Positions 46,601-55,443 of a stretch of DNA of 64,000 bases are shown piece after piece. The DNA lies in assembly GCF_008312895.1 (NCBI RefSeq), contig NZ_VSSP01000008.1, forward strand, positions 140,630 through 204,629, read 5' to 3'. Origin of the DNA: Luteimonas suaedae (GTDB lineage Bacteria; Pseudomonadota; Gammaproteobacteria; Xanthomonadales; Xanthomonadaceae). Below the pieces are notes generated by a model, which worked only from the letters and a program-made list of their open reading frames with translations, ran no database searches and was not told the DNA's origin. Numbering within the stretch: position 1 is the first letter of the stretch; each line of letters begins with the position of its first letter. The translations under genes and the position numbers were made by a program.

Positions 46601-47896
46601 CTCAATGCACTGGACCCGGCGCGACTCACCTGGCTGGCGCCGGGTTTCTTCGAGGACAAGGCGGCGGCGATGATCCGCTCGCTGCCCAAGGCGCTGCGGC
46701 GCAATTTCGTGCCGGCGCCCGATTTCGCCCGCGCCTTCGCCGAAGCGCATCCGCAGCCGGAGGCCGACGCGTTCGCCGGCGCGCTGGCGCGGTTCCTGCA
46801 GCGGCTGACCGGCGCGGAGGTGACTGCGACGGATTTCGACGAGTCGGCGCTCGATCCGCACCTGCGCATGAACCTGCGGCTGCTCGATGCCGACGGACGT
46901 CAGGTGCTGGCCGAGTCGCGCGACCTGGACGAACTGCGTACGCGTTTCGGCGACCGCGCCGCGCGTGCCTTCGCCGCGCGCGCGGCCGAAGGCATGGCGC
47001 AGCGGGGATTGAAGGACTTTCCGGACACGCCGATCCCGGTGTCGGTACCGGGCGCGGGTGGGGTTGCCGCGTACCCGGCGCTGGACGACGAAGGCGACAG
47101 CGCGTCGCTGGCGGTACATGCCGATCCCGTGGAGGCGCGGCGCCGCCACCCCGCCGGCGTGTGCCGGCTGCTGCGCATCGCCCTGGACGGCAAGCTGCGG
47201 CAGGCGCGCAAGCAGCTGCCGGTGCCGCCGAAGACCGCGCTGCTGTACGTCGCGATCGAGTCCACCGCGCCGCGGGCGACGGCAGCGCGTGAAGGCGACC
47301 TGTTGCGTGCCGACCTGGTCGATGGCGCCTGGGCGGCGTTGACCGCCGAAGGGCTGGATGCGATCCGCGATGCCGATGCGTTCGCGCAGCGCCGTGACGC
47401 GATTGCCCGCACGCTGTTCGGCGAGGCGACGCGGCGGCTGCGGCTGGCCGAGGAGATCCTCGACCGCATCGCCGAGATCCGTGCGCGGCTCGATTCCGGC
47501 CTGATGGGCTGGGCGCGCGCCAACCTCGACGACATGCAGGCGCACCTGGCCGCCCTGGCGCCGCCCGGATTCCTGCGCGATACGCCAGAGGCGCTGCTGG
47601 CCGAGTATCCGCGCTATCTCAAGGCCTTGGCGTTGCGCGCCGAACGTGCGCTGCGCGATCCGCTGCGCGATCAGCAGCGGATGCTGGAACTCAAGCCGTT
47701 CGTCGAGGCGTTGCAGCAGGCCGCCGTCGAAGGCGAAGACGGCGAACCGGGCTGGCAGGCGTTCCGGCGCGACCTGGAGGAACTGCGCGTGTCGCTGCAC
47801 GCACAGGATCTAGGTACGCGTGGCAATGTCTCGCCGAAGAAGCTGGCGCGGCGGCTGGCAGAGTTGCGGGGGAAGGTGGGTCGAGCAGCGAGTTGA
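43610..47896 (+). CDS. hrpA: ATP-dependent RNA helicase HrpA with two in-frame repeat inserts
   Basis: DEAH-box RNA helicase of 1428 residues. Motif I [16 protein letters not shown] (~100), motif II [20 protein letters not shown] (~198), motif III [13 protein letters not shown], motif VI [16 protein letters not shown]. HA2, OB-fold and the long HrpA C-terminal domain follow. Two inserts bear repeat arms: after [11 protein letters not shown] (~266-300, containing [12 protein letters not shown]) and after [12 protein letters not shown] (~670-735, containing [12 protein letters not shown]). Both fall in linkers, so activity may survive. E. coli HrpA is about 1300 residues, so the excess matches the inserts. 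Confidence 0.96.
   Translation: [1428 protein letters not shown]
44415..44488. repeat. short R'-R element inside hrpA
   Basis: A degenerate R' (TTCCTCCTTTGAAGAAGAAG... from 44415) is followed at once by an R arm (AGCAAATCCCCCCTGCCCCC, 44451-44488). Together they make a hairpin of ~74 bp translated in frame in the linker between the two helicase lobes. Confidence 0.75.
45701..45737 (-). repeat. R' arm inside hrpA
   Basis: CTCCCCCCTATGAAAAAGGG then GGGGGGATTTGC, inverse of R with one change (TTTGAAA to TATGAAA). Translated as [14 protein letters not shown], in the linker after the HA2/OB part. Confidence 0.8.
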
Positions 47897-47904
47897 AACA
47901 CCAC

Positions 47905-47961
47905 GTCGTCATCCCGGCGGTTTTCAACAGCCGAATGGCTGGACAAGCCGGGATCCATGGG
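47905..47961. repeat. CGTCATCCCGGC palindrome downstream of hrpA
   Basis: CGTCATCCCGGC and GCCGGGATCCATG enclose ~28 bp, in the 161-bp gap between convergent hrpA and the minus-strand secreted protein. Same family as 31969-31996 and 63899-63927. Likely a terminator in effect. Confidence 0.65.
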
Positions 47962-48057
47962 CTTTCGAGGCATCAACGAGACGCCTCCGGCTGTTCATGG
48001 ACAGCACCCGTGGCGATGGTGCTCCGCTCGCCTCAACGGAAGGATTTGCCCGGTGCG

Positions 48058-48558
48058 TCACTCGATCCGCCGCACCTTGGCGCGGGTGTTGTAGCCGTCG
48101 ATCTGCAGCCACCAGGCGCCAAGCATGCCCGGCCGGACCGTCACCTTGGGATCGGTCTTGCGCACGCCGGCCAGGCTGGCGCCGTCGATCTGCTCCCAGA
48201 CCTGGCCGTTGGCGAGCGTATAGCGGTTGCCCTTGCCGAAGCCGCGGAACTCGCCGGTGAGGGTGCTCTCGACCGGTTCGTTGTCGCCGCCGCTGAAGAA
48301 CCCGCGGCCTTGCTGCTGCTCCGCGGCCTCGCGCCGGCCTTCCTCGCGCGCCTGCTCGATCGCGGCGGTGCTGCCTTCTCCGCCGCGGCGTTGCAACCAG
48401 GCGTTCAGGGCGGCAAGCTCCTGCGAGCTGAGCTTATTCAGGCCGGCGTCGACGAATTCCTGATGCGTCATCTGCTGCTCGAGCGGCGGCTGCTGTGCGG
48501 CGACGGATGCGGCACACGCCAGCAGTGCGGCGGCGGACAGGAGGCGAAGGATGCGCAT
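48058..48558 (-). CDS. small secreted protein of unknown function
   Basis: Not recognised. A 166-residue exported protein; signal peptide (LRLLSAAALLACAASVAAQ). ATG 48558 has GAGGAA upstream. A helical segment (~30-95: MTHQEFVDAGLNKLSSQELA, ALNAWLQRRGG, QAREEGRREAAEQQQG) is followed by a beta-type domain (~105-166: STLTGEFRGFGKGNRYTLAN, GQVWEQIDGAS, WWLQIDGYNTRAKVRRIE). The LSSQELAALNAWLQ segment recalls small c-type or EF-hand-like helices but has no cofactor residues. Confidence 0.7.
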   Translation of the reverse strand: MRILRLLSAAALLACAASVAAQQPPLEQQMTHQEFVDAGLNKLSSQELAALNAWLQRRGGEGSTAAIEQAREEGRREAAEQQQGRGFFSGGDNEPVESTLTGEFRGFGKGNRYTLANGQVWEQIDGASLAGVRKTDPKVTVRPGMLGAWWLQIDGYNTRAKVRRIE

Positions 48559-48685
48559 GATGGATTCCTCGTGATGGTGATCGTTGATTAGGCCGGCAGC
48601 GGAAGCCGCACTGTATCGGTGGCTTCTGGGTGCCTGGACAACTTTGTGTAGTGTAGACCCACTGTCCCGATAGTCGTGACCACCC

Positions 48686-50827
48686 TTGGCGGCCTCCGAC
48701 CGCACTCCGCTGGAGACCCTGCTCGCGTTGCCGGCCACGGCTGCGCTGACGCCCGTGCTGCGCGACCTGCTCGCGCGTGCCGCCTCGGGCAGCGGGACGG
48801 CGGCCGCGCCGGACGAGCCGTTGCCGCTATTGATCGACACGCTGCAGGCGCTGGCGTTGTTGAACGCCGATGCCGAGGTCATCGCCGCCGCGATCCTGTA
48901 CGCGGCGCCGGACTGGGCCAGCCGTATCGAGGCGGACCTGTCGCAACGACACCCGGCGATCGCCGCCCTGCTCGATGGCCAGCGCGCCGCCCACCAGGTC
49001 TGGGCGCTGCACGCCGAACGCGGCGGGCGCGGCAACCAGGAGGGCCTGCGGCGCCTGCTGCTGGCGATCGTGCGCGACTTGCGCGTGGTGCCGATCCTGC
49101 TGGCACGGCAGCTGGCGCACCTGCGCGCGGCGGCGAAGGCGCCACCCGAAGAGCGGGCGGCGCTGGCGCGACTGACCCGCGACATCCACGCGCCGCTCGC
49201 CAATCGCCTTGGCATCTGGCAGCTGAAGTGGGAACTCGAGGACCTCGCCTTCCGCCACCTCGATCCAGAGACGTATCGCCGCATCGCCGGCCTGCTCGAT
49301 GACAAGCGCACCGGCCGTGAAGGCTATATCGAGCAGGTCAAGCGCGACCTCGAGCGCGTGCTGGCGGCGCAGGGCATACGGGCTGAGGTCGCGGGCCGGC
49401 CCAAGCACATCTACAGCATCTACAGGAAGATGCAGCGCAAGGACGTGCCCTTCGGCGAACTGTACGACCTACGCGCGGTGCGGGTGCTGGTGGATGACGT
49501 GCCCGCGTGCTACGCAGCGCTGGGCGTGGTGCACGCGCTGTGGGTGCCGGTGTCGAGCGAATTCGACGACTACATCGCCCGGCCCAAGCGCAACGACTAT
49601 CGCTCACTGCATACCGCCGTGGTCGGCCCCGAGGGCAAAACGTTGGAGGTGCAGATCCGCACCCACGAGATGCACCAACAGGCCGAGCTCGGCGTAGCCG
49701 CGCACTGGCGCTACAAGGAGGGCGGCAGCGGCGATGCCGCGCTGGAGCGCAAGATCGAATGGATGCGCAAGCTGCTGGAGTCGCACCAGGACGGCGGCGA
49801 CGAGGCGGCGCTGGCCGGCGCACTGGACACCGAACTGGTCGAGGACCGCATCTACACGCTCACCCCGATGGGCGAGGTGATCGACCTGCCGCGCGGTGCG
49901 ACGCCGCTGGACTTCGCCTACCACGTACACACCATGGTCGGGCACCGCTGCCGGGGCGCCAAGGTCAACGGCCGCATCGTGCCGCTCGACCACCGCCTGC
50001 ACAGCGGCGACCGGGTCGAGATCCTCACCGGCAAGACCGCCGAGCCGCGCCGCGACTGGCTGCTCGCCGCTAATGGTTATCTCGCCAGCGGCCGCTCGCG
50101 CGACAAGGTGCGGACCTGGTTCCACAAGCTCGACCGCGAGCGCAACCTGCAGGCCGGGCGCGAGCTGCTCGATCGCGAACTCAAGCGGCTGGGATTGCAG
50201 CACGCCGACCCGGCGCCGGCGCTGCGCAAGTTCAGCGTCGCCACGCTCGACGATCTGCATGTGCTGGTCGCGCTCGGCGACGTCGGCCCGCACCAGGTCA
50301 CGCGTGCGTTGCTGGAGCACGCGGCACCGCCGGAGCCGGCGACGGTCGCCGCGCCGCGGGCGCCGCGCAAGCCGCCGCAGCCGAGCTCGGCCTTCAGCGT
50401 GGTCGGCGTCGACAACCTGCTGGTGCAGACCGCGCGCTGCTGCCGGCCGTTGCCGGGCGAGGCGATCGCCGGCTATCTCACCCGCTCGCGCGGCGTCAGC
50501 GTGCATCGTGCCGACTGCGCCGTGCTGCAGCGCCTGGCGGCGCGCCAGCCGCAGCGCATGCTGCCGGTGGAGTGGGGGCGGACCGGCGGCGCCCACGACG
50601 CCGACGTGACCGTGGAGGGCGTCGACCGCAAGCACCTGCTCAAGGACCTGACCAACCTGATCGCGCAGGAGGATGCGCACGTGCTGGCGATCAGCAGCGA
50701 CGGCGGCCGCGGGCTCGGCCGGATGCGGCTGCGCTTGCAACTGCGGGTGCAGGACTACGGCCAGCTGTCGCGGCTGCTGGGCAAGATCGAGGGCATCGCC
50801 GGGGTGGAGCGCGCCTATCGTGTCTAG
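48686..50827 (+). CDS. relA: RelA, GTP pyrophosphokinase of the stringent response
   Basis: (p)ppGpp synthetase, 713 residues. The N-terminal hydrolase-like domain lacks the HD motif, so it should be synthetase only, as in RelA. The synthetase core has RPKHIYSIYRKMQRKDVPFG, YDLRAVRVLV and RPKRNDYRSLHTAVVGPEGK. TGS domain from ~385 (IYTLTPMGEVIDLPRGATPL), zinc-finger region TARCCRPLPGEAIAGYLT, ACT domain at the C-terminus. The first in-frame start after a stop at 48677 is TTG 48686; there is no clear Shine-Dalgarno, and a later start is possible. Confidence 0.95.
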   Translation: MAASDRTPLETLLALPATAALTPVLRDLLARAASGSGTAAAPDEPLPLLIDTLQALALLNADAEVIAAAILYAAPDWASRIEADLSQRHPAIAALLDGQRAAHQVWALHAERGGRGNQEGLRRLLLAIVRDLRVVPILLARQLAHLRAAAKAPPEERAALARLTRDIHAPLANRLGIWQLKWELEDLAFRHLDPETYRRIAGLLDDKRTGREGYIEQVKRDLERVLAAQGIRAEVAGRPKHIYSIYRKMQRKDVPFGELYDLRAVRVLVDDVPACYAALGVVHALWVPVSSEFDDYIARPKRNDYRSLHTAVVGPEGKTLEVQIRTHEMHQQAELGVAAHWRYKEGGSGDAALERKIEWMRKLLESHQDGGDEAALAGALDTELVEDRIYTLTPMGEVIDLPRGATPLDFAYHVHTMVGHRCRGAKVNGRIVPLDHRLHSGDRVEILTGKTAEPRRDWLLAANGYLASGRSRDKVRTWFHKLDRERNLQAGRELLDRELKRLGLQHADPAPALRKFSVATLDDLHVLVALGDVGPHQVTRALLEHAAPPEPATVAAPRAPRKPPQPSSAFSVVGVDNLLVQTARCCRPLPGEAIAGYLTRSRGVSVHRADCAVLQRLAARQPQRMLPVEWGRTGGAHDADVTVEGVDRKHLLKDLTNLIAQEDAHVLAISSDGGRGLGRMRLRLQLRVQDYGQLSRLLGKIEGIAGVERAYRV

Positions 50828-50874
50828 GTTTCGAACTGCTCCTGATCCAGAGCCGGGCCGGTAGAAGCGGTTTT

Positions 50875-50980
50875 TACCGCGGTTTCGCGCGAATGAACGC
50901 GGATCAAGGCCAGGTGCGGCACGTTGCTGTTCCCGTCGTTCTATCGGTGTTGATCCGTATAGATCCGCGGCGAAATGGCG
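50875..50980. repeat. imperfect inverted repeat between relA and the TPR-like gene
   Basis: CGCGAATGAACGCGGATCAA on the left faces TTGATCCGTATAGATCCGCG on the right, and GGTTTTTACCGCGG precedes it. These words are typical of short intergenic repeats. The rest of the 205-bp gap holds only the promoter-like TATGCT at 51021. Confidence 0.45.
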
Positions 50981-51032
50981 TTACGCCGCCGCCGAACCGC
51001 CATTCCCGCGCGTCTTCTCTTATGCTGCGTGC

Positions 51033-52646
51033 GTGAGCCGCGACCACGATCCGCAGATTCCGCCCGCTCCCGCCGAAACGCCGGCGCGCCGGCCGGATGG
51101 CCGGCGTGAGCCGGTATTCGGCGAGCTCCGCGCGTGGCTCCCCGACAGGCGCCGCATGCATCGCGGACGTGGCACCGAGACCGGATGGCAACGTCACTGG
51201 CCGTGGCTGGCGGCGGCGCTGGGCGTCTTCCTGCTGCTGTTGCTCGTGTTGCGCGAGCCGCTTGCCGATCGCCTGTGGCCGGAGCCGCCCGCCCAAGAGC
51301 TGCGCGAGCAGGCAGCTGCCGCGCTGCAGCGCGGCCACCTGAGCGCGGCGGACGGCAGCGGTGCCCGCGAACTGTACGAGGCCGCGCTGGCGATGGAACC
51401 CGACCGCAACGAGGCGAGCGAGGGACTGACGCAGGTCGCGCTGGCCGCCCTGGCGCAGGCCGACAACGCCACCCGGCAGAACCGCTTCGAGGACGCCCAC
51501 CGGGCGTTACGCCTGGCGCGTGAACTCTCGGCGCCGCGCGAGGCGACCCGGGCCACCGCCGATGCCCTGCGCGTGCGCGAGGCGGCCCATGCCGGGCTCG
51601 ATCGCATGTGGGTCCGCGCGCAGCAGGCGCACGCGGCCGGACGCCTGCATGGCGCCGAAGACGCCGCGTTGCCCCAGTACCGCCGCATCCTGCAGCTGGA
51701 CCCCGGCAACGACGATGTGCTGCGCGCGCGCGAGGACGCCATCGGACAACTGCTACAGGACGCACGCGCCGGCCTGCGCCGCGGCGAATTCGCGCCGGCG
51801 GCCGCGGCGATCGCCGTGGCGCGCGAATACGATCCCGGGCATGTCGATCTGCCCGACACCGAGGCGCGGCTGGCCGAGGAGCGCGATGCCGCAGTGCGCA
51901 ACGCCCACCAGGATCTGGAGGCAAACCGCCTCGAGTCGGCCGAGCAACGCTACCGCCAGTTGCTGGACATCGATGCCGAGGCGCCCGATGCCCGTGCCGG
52001 GCTGGTCCAGGTCGGCGTGGCGCTTGCTCGGCGTGCCGAGCGACTGGCGTCCGATTTCCGCTTTGCCGATGCCGACGCCGCCCTGGTGCGGGCCCGGGTC
52101 CTGGCGCCGGAGCACGCGGCGGTGCGCGCCGCGACGCAACGCATCGAGCGGTCGCGCCGTCTCAAGGCGCAGTTGGAGCCCGCGCCGTCACGGCAGCGGC
52201 AGCAGCGTGTCGCGGTGTTGTTGCGCGAGGCCGCCGCAGCCGAACAGCGGGGTGAACTGTTGGCACCGCCGGGCGACAGCGCCTACGACAAATTGCGCGC
52301 GGCGCGCGCCATCGCACCGGACGATGCGCGGGTGCGGCAGGCCGGCGACCGGCTGCTGCCGTTCGCGCGCGACTGCTTCGAACGCGAATTGCGCAACAAC
52401 AGTCTCGGCCGCGCCCGCGCGTGCCTGGACGCCCGGTCCGCGCTGGCCGACGAGGAGGATGCCCTGGCGCAGGCGCGGCGGCGCCTGGCGCAGCGCTGGC
52501 TCGCGGTCGGCGACGAACGCCTGGCCGCGGGCGAGCTGCCGCCGGCGCGATCGGCATTGCGTTTCGCCCGCGAGGTTGACGCCGCGGTGCCCGGGCTGGC
52601 GGAGTTCGCCGAACGACTGCGCGCGGCTTCGGCATCCGGGGATTGA
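51033..52646 (+). CDS. single-pass membrane protein with TPR-like helical repeats
   Basis: Not recognised. A 537-residue protein: ~50 cytoplasmic residues rich in Arg/Pro, one membrane helix (WLAAALGVFLLLLLVL, ~57-72), then an extended helical array to the end. Repeats look TPR-like: ELYEAALAMEPDRNEASEGL, PQYRRILQLDPGNDDVLRAR, QRYRQLLDIDAEAPDARAGL. The start is GTG 51033, 7 nt after a TATGCT -10-like box, so the mRNA may be leaderless. Long arrays of this kind usually scaffold envelope complexes. It is a lone gene; the glycosyltransferases downstream are on the other strand. Confidence 0.72.
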   Translation: MSRDHDPQIPPAPAETPARRPDGRREPVFGELRAWLPDRRRMHRGRGTETGWQRHWPWLAAALGVFLLLLLVLREPLADRLWPEPPAQELREQAAAALQRGHLSAADGSGARELYEAALAMEPDRNEASEGLTQVALAALAQADNATRQNRFEDAHRALRLARELSAPREATRATADALRVREAAHAGLDRMWVRAQQAHAAGRLHGAEDAALPQYRRILQLDPGNDDVLRAREDAIGQLLQDARAGLRRGEFAPAAAAIAVAREYDPGHVDLPDTEARLAEERDAAVRNAHQDLEANRLESAEQRYRQLLDIDAEAPDARAGLVQVGVALARRAERLASDFRFADADAALVRARVLAPEHAAVRAATQRIERSRRLKAQLEPAPSRQRQQRVAVLLREAAAAEQRGELLAPPGDSAYDKLRAARAIAPDDARVRQAGDRLLPFARDCFERELRNNSLGRARACLDARSALADEEDALAQARRRLAQRWLAVGDERLAAGELPPARSALRFAREVDAAVPGLAEFAERLRAASASGD

Positions 52647-52711
52647 GACGCGACGCATCGGCGGGGCATTGCCGTGCGTGCCGGCGCCGAAGCAGCGGAG
52701 TAGGTCGAGGT

Positions 52712-54004
52712 TTACTGCCTGGGAGAGGCGACGCCGCGCAACAGCCCGTCCAGGCGCGCGGCGATCTGTCGCCAACCATATTCGCCGACAGCGTCGGCGC
52801 CGAGCGAAAGCCCTTCGTCCAGCCGGTCCCGTGCCTTCGCCTCCGCCAGCACCGCCAGCTGCGCACCGATGCTCTCGATCGTGTTCGCGCAGGTCCAGCC
52901 GCTGCGCAGGCGCACGATCGTGTTGGCGACCGGATCATCGCCGTTGCTCAGGTGCAGAATTGGCCGACCAGCCCCCAGGTATTCGTAGAACTTTCCCGGA
53001 ATCTGGGTGGCGTCGTCATTGGCGATGTTGACCAGCACGTCGGCCTGCCGCTGCAGGTCGAGAATCGCGTCGTGCGGCAGGAAACCGAGTAGGCGGATCC
53101 GCTCCGGCGTGGCCTTCGCGGCGGCAACGACCGCCTCGGGCACCGTCACCGCGGCGATGCTCAGCCGGAGCATTGGGTGCGCATCGAGCGCCCGCATCAG
53201 TGCATCGGCGCGACGGAAGCTGTAGAAGCTGCCGGTGTATAGCAGTTCGAGCCGGTCGCGATCGAAGATGCCAGTCGCCGCGGTTGCCCGCGCGCGAGGC
53301 CGGTCGTCAAATCCCTGCGGCAGTATGCCGATATCCGCGCAACGGCCGTGCCGCTGGCGCAGCAGATCAGCGGCGCCGGCGTTGGTGACCGTGACCAGGT
53401 CGGCGCGATCGCAGACCATCTTTTCCAGTTGTTCGGCGCGGTGCCGCCAGTGCGGCGCGACATAGCCGGCAAGCACCGGATCACCGAGATCGGCTGCCCA
53501 GCGGAAGCCCCGTGCCTGCGCCGATAAGCCGAGTTCGAGCGTAGTGGCGGGCTCGTGCGAACTGATCACCAGATCGGGAGCGATTCGGTCCAGTAGCGGC
53601 TCCAGCGCACGCCCTGCCCAGAACCGCCATTCGCCGCGGACATCGGGGAACCAGATGCGCTGCGCCACCGTCTGCACCACCTCGGATACCTGCTGTTTCC
53701 AGTTGCGCGGAGGACGCAGGGCCGCGCTCGGTGTTCCGGGATCGGTGGTGGTGATGGCGACCGCCTGGCGCCGACGCCGCTTGCGGATGAACGCAAGCAT
53801 GCCCCGCACCGGCCCCGGAAAGGTGCGGTGTATGCGCACGCTGTCGGGCAACGCCGGCAGTCCGGGCGTCTCGCCTCCCAGGTCCGGCGCCAGCACGTGC
53901 ACCTCGTGCCCGAGCGCGGCGAGTTCGCGCGCGAGATAGGTCCAGCGCAGCGACTGCGGCGACGGGCTGGGCGGAAATTCGTAGGCGATCAGCAGCAGGC
54001 GCAT
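52712..54004 (-). CDS. GT4-like glycosyltransferase
   Basis: A 430-residue cytoplasmic glycosyltransferase of the GT-B fold. It starts MRLLLIAYEFPPSPSPQSLR, the usual first strand and loop, with LARELAALGHEVHVLAPDLG following. The donor half shows LLYTGSFYSFRRADALMRAL and KFYEYLGAGRPILHLSNGDD, the E-x7-E-like region of GT4 enzymes. The ATG (54004) overlaps the stop of the upstream glycosyltransferase by one base. Acceptor and sugar unknown. Confidence 0.85.
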   Translation of the reverse strand: MRLLLIAYEFPPSPSPQSLRWTYLARELAALGHEVHVLAPDLGGETPGLPALPDSVRIHRTFPGPVRGMLAFIRKRRRRQAVAITTTDPGTPSAALRPPRNWKQQVSEVVQTVAQRIWFPDVRGEWRFWAGRALEPLLDRIAPDLVISSHEPATTLELGLSAQARGFRWAADLGDPVLAGYVAPHWRHRAEQLEKMVCDRADLVTVTNAGAADLLRQRHGRCADIGILPQGFDDRPRARATAATGIFDRDRLELLYTGSFYSFRRADALMRALDAHPMLRLSIAAVTVPEAVVAAAKATPERIRLLGFLPHDAILDLQRQADVLVNIANDDATQIPGKFYEYLGAGRPILHLSNGDDPVANTIVRLRSGWTCANTIESIGAQLAVLAEAKARDRLDEGLSLGADAVGEYGWRQIAARLDGLLRGVASPRQ

Positions 54005-55257
54005 CAGCGGGAGACGGGTGGCAGGGAGGCGGCGATGGTGGCGCGTGCGGCCTCGAATGAGAAATACCGACGCACGTTGTCGCTGCCGGCGCGCGCCAGC
54101 CGCATCCACAGCGCCGCATCGCCATGCAGGCGGACGGCGGCGTCGGCGAACGCCTCGGCGGCGTCGGCCACCAGCAGGTCGTCGCCGTCGCGCAGGTGCA
54201 TGCCCTCGGCGGCGCACGAGGTCGCCACCACCGGCATGCCGGCGGCCATGCACAGGTTGATCTTGCCCTTGACTCCGGCGCCGAAGCGCAGCGGTGCCAG
54301 GCCCACCCGGCATTGCGCCAGCAGCGGTCCCAGGTCGGGCACGTGCCCGTGCAGTTGCACGCCGTCGACGAGGGGGGCATTTCCGGTCACGGCTTCGGGC
54401 ATGCCTTCGCCGACGATGTGCAGCGCACAGCCGGGCAGTTGGGCGTGGACCCGCGGAAAGATCTCGGCCAGCAGCCAGCGCACCGCGTCCACGTTCGGCG
54501 GATGCCGTGCACCGCCGACGAACAGCAGGCCGCTGCGCCGCAGGAATGGCGCCGGCGCATCCTCGGCCTCGTGCAGGTTGGGCAGGACCTCGACCCGTGC
54601 GGTCGGCAGCGCCCCCCGGAGCAATTCGGCTTCCACCGGACTGACCACCCAGGTCACGTCCGCGGCCGCCGCGGCCTGTAGCTCGCGCTTGCGGGTGATC
54701 GCCGCCAGTCGCCTGAGCCGACGATCGCCATGCAGATCGGCTTCGCGCGCCTCGCGCAGGTGGTGCAGGTCCACGGTATCGAGCACCACGTGCAGCGCGG
54801 GCGCGATCTGTCGCGCCAACGGAATCAGGAACTCGGCCAGGTGATAGCGGCTGACGATCAGGACGTCGTAGTCACGCAGGTGGCGCGCGAACCAGTGTGG
54901 GTAGGGCTCGGCGCTTGCATGCACGGTCACGCCGAGGCCGTGCAGGGCCTCCGTATGTTCGCCGGCCTCGGCGCGGTCATCGGGCAGGAAATCGACCCGG
55001 TCACCGTCGGCGCGCAGCAGCCGCATCAGGTTGAAGGCCCGGAGCGAGCCGGAATCGCGGTCGGGTCGCGGTGTGGCAACGTCGATCAACAGGATGCGGC
55101 GCCCGCCACCTGCCCCCCCCGATCCCTGGGGCCGCGGCACCGGGGAGGGCACCGTCCGTGGCGCCTTCAGCCGCGCCAGCATGCCGCGCCATCCGCGCGC
55201 GTGCAGCGCCAGGCGCAGCCGGTGTAGGCGGGCGCGCAACCGGCGCCAGTGATACAT
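54004..55257 (-). CDS. GT4-like glycosyltransferase
   Basis: A 417-residue glycosyltransferase. After a basic N-terminus comes RRILLIDVATPRPDRDSGSL (start of the GT-B fold). The donor domain has LLFVGGARHPPNVDAVRWLL, LHIVGEGMPEAV, LHGHVPDLGPLLAQCRVGLA and the signature GAGVKGKINLCMAAGMPVVA. That last block is typical of sugar transferases acting on surface polysaccharides or glycoproteins. ATG 55257 has no clear Shine-Dalgarno; GTG 55272 is an alternative. Translationally coupled to the next transferase; divergent from mrcB. Confidence 0.87.
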   Translation of the reverse strand: MYHWRRLRARLHRLRLALHARGWRGMLARLKAPRTVPSPVPRPQGSGGAGGGRRILLIDVATPRPDRDSGSLRAFNLMRLLRADGDRVDFLPDDRAEAGEHTEALHGLGVTVHASAEPYPHWFARHLRDYDVLIVSRYHLAEFLIPLARQIAPALHVVLDTVDLHHLREAREADLHGDRRLRRLAAITRKRELQAAAAADVTWVVSPVEAELLRGALPTARVEVLPNLHEAEDAPAPFLRRSGLLFVGGARHPPNVDAVRWLLAEIFPRVHAQLPGCALHIVGEGMPEAVTGNAPLVDGVQLHGHVPDLGPLLAQCRVGLAPLRFGAGVKGKINLCMAAGMPVVATSCAAEGMHLRDGDDLLVADAAEAFADAAVRLHGDAALWMRLARAGSDNVRRYFSFEAARATIAASLPPVSR

Positions 55258-55341
55258 CAGGTGTGGAAACACGGCGTCGGCTGTCGTTCGCAATCTGAAT
55301 GGTCGGCCACCCGCGGCGCAATCGTGCCGGCGCCGCTGCGC

Positions 55342-55347
55342 TAGACT
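55342..55347 (+). promoter_or_regulatory. candidate -10 box for mrcB
   Basis: TAGACT in the context GCGCTAGACTCGCG, about 97 nt before the chosen mrcB start, similar to the TAGAAT element before tRNA-Lys. Confidence 0.4.
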
Positions 55348-55443
55348 CGCGGGAATGCCCATTGTCGCATCCCGCGCATGCGTCGTATCGGATCCCGTTC
55401 GCCCGTGCGGAGCAGGTCGCGTCGGGCCCTAGACCCCAGGTTC

